From: Gymnorhina tibicen
Lineage: Eukaryota; Chordata; Aves; Passeriformes; Artamidae
NCBI GenBank assembly: GCA_013399875.1
Contig: VXAZ01000444.1
Coordinates: forward strand, 192,188 to 256,187
Direction: 5' to 3'
DNA: 64,000 nucleotides
Positions within the stretch are counted from its first letter, which is position 1; every line of letters starts with the position of its first letter. A program made the translations under genes and the position numbers. Shown piece after piece: positions 60,851-64,000 of the stretch. The notes beneath the pieces were generated by a model. That model was not told the DNA's origin. It saw nothing but the letters and a program-made list of their open reading frames with translations, and searched no databases.

Positions 60851-63455
60851 CAATTTTTGGCCTGGAGCAATTTTATGCCTAGCCTGGAGGCTCCTGTCCT
60901 TAATCACAGCAGGACAGCACAATGGTAGTTTTTTAGAAAACAGGGAAATGTGTAATCCCACCTCAGCAAGAAACAAAGATGAACCTTGTAAATACAGTCT
61001 CTTGGACACCAGCTGGTGCTCCACACACTTCTGTCTGTACACAGCCTGGCACCTCCCTTATGGCAGCACCCCCCTGTCCCCACCTTCCTCAGGCAAATGA
61101 CCTCTTCCAAAGAAGTCCTGATGACTTTGCAGCTGCAGACCCACACTACACCTTCAAATCTGGAAGATGACACTTTATTTATGCATAGTCCTGGCAGCAA
61201 CAAAACACATTTTATTTACCAACAGCAACCCAAGAGGCAGGATTCAGACCTACTACTGTGGAAGAAAGCAAATTCAGCACACAATTTCAATTACTTGGGT
61301 TAGACAACTGATTTCCATTACTGCTAATGGGATTTATGCATCCATTCAACTGAGCATGGTACTGAAAATCTGCACCTCATTCTGACCCTGGAAGCTTTTC
61401 TTCCCCGAATAGCTTTAAAAGAATAGAATAAAATGCAAATAAAATGAATGCTGTGTTAATCACTGCCTTAGCTTTTGGCCATTAGCAATACCTCTGCCTC
61501 TCTGGAGTGGCTTATTCCATTCTCAATAGACATCCCTCCCCACTCCAGTGATGAAGCCGTTGTCCCGGGTAGTCTGTCTGCCCTGGGTTTATATGCTGCC
61601 TCTACTGGCAAGTTCCACTTTTCATTCCTCTTCCTAGAGGTATGAAAGCTCAATTGCTTTGAGATCCTTGACTTTGTCAGACATCTTCCAGAACTTCACC
61701 TTTTGTTCCCATTGAATTAAAACTGCATGGGGAATCTCTTCCCTCAGCTGTTTCCTACATGGAAGGCACAGGTCTGGAGGAACACTCACCCCCAGGAAGT
61801 GCTGGGCCAGAAAATCTGCTTAATAACAAACACTGTGCTGTCACTAATTCCCAAAAAGCACACAATCATATTTTTCAGTGGTAAGAAACAGTTAAAACTT
61901 GAATTGCAGCAATGAAAATGAGAATGTCAACACCTCTTTGTCTCTTGGATGATTTCCAGACTAGCTCTGTTTATTTAATAAGAAACCATGACATGGCCAC
62001 CTGTTTAACGAAGTCTCTGCAAGCCTCTTGCTAACCTCTGCATTTCATTTTTCTTAAACTGTTTATAGACATGGGAGGGCTCCATCCCAGCCAGAGTCTT
62101 GGAGCTTCCTGGTAGTTTTTTTAAAAGGTCACAGTGAAGAGGAGTGATTGTGTGCTGAAGCAGGAGGCAAAGCTTGCAGGAGCTGTGTCCTGCACGGGGT
62201 GAAGCATGGAGGGGTGACGTCAAGGAAATTCTAGAGGTTTTACTCTTGTTGCTCAGTTTGGTTGTGTTTTCACACCAAGAAGTCTGTGAAGCAGGTACTC
62301 CAGTAATGGAGTATAAGGGGGTGTTAGGATTTATGCGTTGGACAAAGTGGTTACAGGTGAAATTGCATGGAATAACAGATCTCGACACGAGTGTCCCATG
62401 GGGCTGGACTCCCACATCCCTGCTGCTGACAGGAAAATGGAAAAACATCATTCTCCCTTTCTGCTTTGACTTGTCCTTCTCAGACACAGCCTTTCCCCCC
62501 TTTCTAGCCATTTTGGTCTCTCCAAGAGCATTGTGACACCTTCAATCTCTTACAAGCAGTGAACTGTTTTCATTTAAATGTCACCTAAGTATCATCTGGA
62601 TTAAATTTAGATTTGCAAGATGCAATGTCCCTCCACACTGTACTAAGTCCACTGCTGATGGAAGCTGCCCCCAGTGACACATATGTCATGTAGATGGTCC
62701 TCCTGGTCCCACTGAGCTGGGACATCTCATCAGTCTTGACCATCCTACAATCTGCTCCTCAGATCTGACAGAGAGCATAGAGAAATTTTTCCAGTTTCTT
62801 CCAAATAATAAACTGGTGTAACCTGGCCTTAGTGCAACAATCTCAGCAGGTCAGTACTTCATACAACACTTTCAGATAGCTGAAAGTCACACCCCAGATC
62901 TAATGAAGAACCTGAAACAGCTACAGGCAAAGTCTTAACAGCCTAAATACCAGTTTAACAAGTGTGGAGAAATAAAATAGTTTCTGTGCAAGCTTGTACT
63001 TCAGGTAAAATTATATTTCCAAGGCAGCCAAAAGAGCAGAAACCACATCTTTGGACATGGCATTAAGAGGAGAGGTTCCTTGCCCATATCCCAAATGTCA
63101 GTGGAGTCTGGGCTCCTTGGAGAACCAACTCAGCAGCAAACACTGCAGGGCCTAAAGGAACCCCTTCACATCCAGGCTGAGCAGCGGAGCTTTCTCTGTG
63201 AAATAGAGGGAATTGTTTAAGCCCAAAGCTGGACAAGGAGTCACCATAGGTGGCTGAAGCAGAGGCTAAGAATGTTCTGTCTCAAGTGCTGCTGCCCTTT
63301 GGATACTTCCAGCCTAGCAGTTTTGCTGTAGCAGTGCAGACCCCTCCACACAACAAGGGTTGGACAGCTGATGTGAGCCTTGCTTTGCTCAGTTACCTCC
63401 CATTCATCCTTCAGAAACAGTCTGTGGCTCTTGGTAGATTTGTGACCAAGTCATG
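60851..63455. other. Stretch without an established gene
   Basis: It contains the AATAAA pair at 61427-61443. Opposed overlapping frames at 62005-62536 (168 codons minus, 120 codons plus) share no homology I recognise, and overlap on both strands suggests chance. Confidence 0.35.
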
Positions 63456-63506
63456 GAATGAAATGAATAAAATAAATAAATAATAATTGTAATTTAAAAA
63501 AAAAAA
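63456..63506 (+). repeat. A-rich (AAAT) tract with AATAAA signals and A11
   Basis: A degenerate AAAT microsatellite with several AATAAA hexamers is followed, about 20 bases later, by eleven A (63496-63506). The arrangement copies the 3' end of a polyadenylated RNA, but it may equally be simple-sequence DNA. Confidence 0.6.
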
Positions 63507-64000
63507 GAGAGCTGAAAGGCTGAAGGACATGACTGAAACCAGGCTGGGGAACCAGCTAATGAAGAGTTTGGTTTGGGAATGGCAGAGACAACCATGAGAG
63601 CAAGGTATAACAGGCAGAGATCAAAAGAGGATAGACAAGCACAGCAAGTACAGGCATCAGATCATAATTTAAGATTAGTTTCAGGGACATGAAGGACTAT
63701 CCTTATTAGTTTCATGCAGGTGTTAGAGACACCTTCTGCACTCTGAAACATTCTGTACTAAGGGCTTTAAAAGTCCTTAATCCTCTCACACTCATGTCCT
63801 TTAGGTCACAGAAATCACTTTAAAGTTAGCAAGGAAAAAACACCCTGCTGTCTTCCGACAACTAAATGGGGCATACCCTAGTGCTGTCAGCAAGATTGAG
63901 CGTAGCCTCTGTGCTCTGAGAGACCATAAATCCCTTTATTGGCACAGATTACCAACCTGATTGCTTGCATACAGATTAATGCAGCAGCGTGAGTCCTCTG
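63507..64000. other. Gene-free right end
   Basis: No recognised feature to the end of the window. Confidence 0.4.

Noticed and set aside
62005..62536. 168-codon minus and 120-codon plus ORFs
   Set aside because: Mutually overlapping on opposite strands, no family recognised, not splice-bracketed.
1..64000. CRISPR array, operons, rRNA genes or mitochondrial insert
   Set aside because: No regularly spaced direct repeats, no bacterial-style gene packing, and no rRNA or mitochondrial gene sequence seen on either strand.

Overview
The window reads as vertebrate, most likely avian, nuclear DNA. The only interspersed repeat family I can recognise is the CR1 LINE: eight fragments, most with the typical 3' end of ATTCTATG-type short repeats. 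I see no Alu, B1/B2 or L1 sequence. The sequence is mostly AT-rich, with isolated CpG-rich promoters and very little continuous coding sequence. There is no operon-like packing, rRNA or CRISPR array. A crocodilian or turtle cannot be excluded from CR1 alone, but low repeat density and CR1 dominance favour a bird.

Layout. (1) 1-1160 is the clearest functional region. It is a CpG island (about 366-880) with NRF1, ETS and RFX X-box motifs. A probable first coding exon lies on the minus strand (734-679, starting MERFGPGPV). A phase-compatible second exon (282-229) leads out of the left edge, so this gene lies mostly outside the window. A strong plus-strand splice donor at 850 suggests a divergent transcript. 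An octamer-based purine minisatellite follows (882-1158). (2) 1.2-10.2 kb is AT-rich with no gene I can establish. It holds a tRNA-like relic near 1.8 kb and two splice-flanked mini-ORFs. (3) 10.27-11.4 kb has an antisense CR1 tail, a second CpG-rich patch (10570-10945) with a perfect 12-bp inverted repeat, and a plus-strand splice-flanked ORF that begins with a signal-peptide-like sequence (11152-11419). (4) 16-25 kb carries most of the CR1 debris, including a broken reverse-transcriptase segment, and a G-quadruplex motif inside a hairpin at 24.3 kb. (5) 25-39 kb is non-coding as far as I can see. It holds an (AC)14 microsatellite and a CpG-retaining block at 31.1-31.4 kb that looks like a conserved regulatory element. 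(6) 44-51 kb holds three minus-strand splice-flanked ORFs, all phase 0-0, which may be exons of one unrecognised gene. (7) 57.6-58.1 kb is an internally deleted CR1. (8) 59-61 kb has further splice-flanked ORFs on both strands. (9) The right end has an A-rich tail next to AATAAA signals.

No complete gene can be assembled. Candidate exons rest only on reading frame plus splice motifs. By rough estimate, 64 kb of random vertebrate DNA gives several such structures by chance, so all are scored low. Most long ATG-to-stop ORFs here look like chance.
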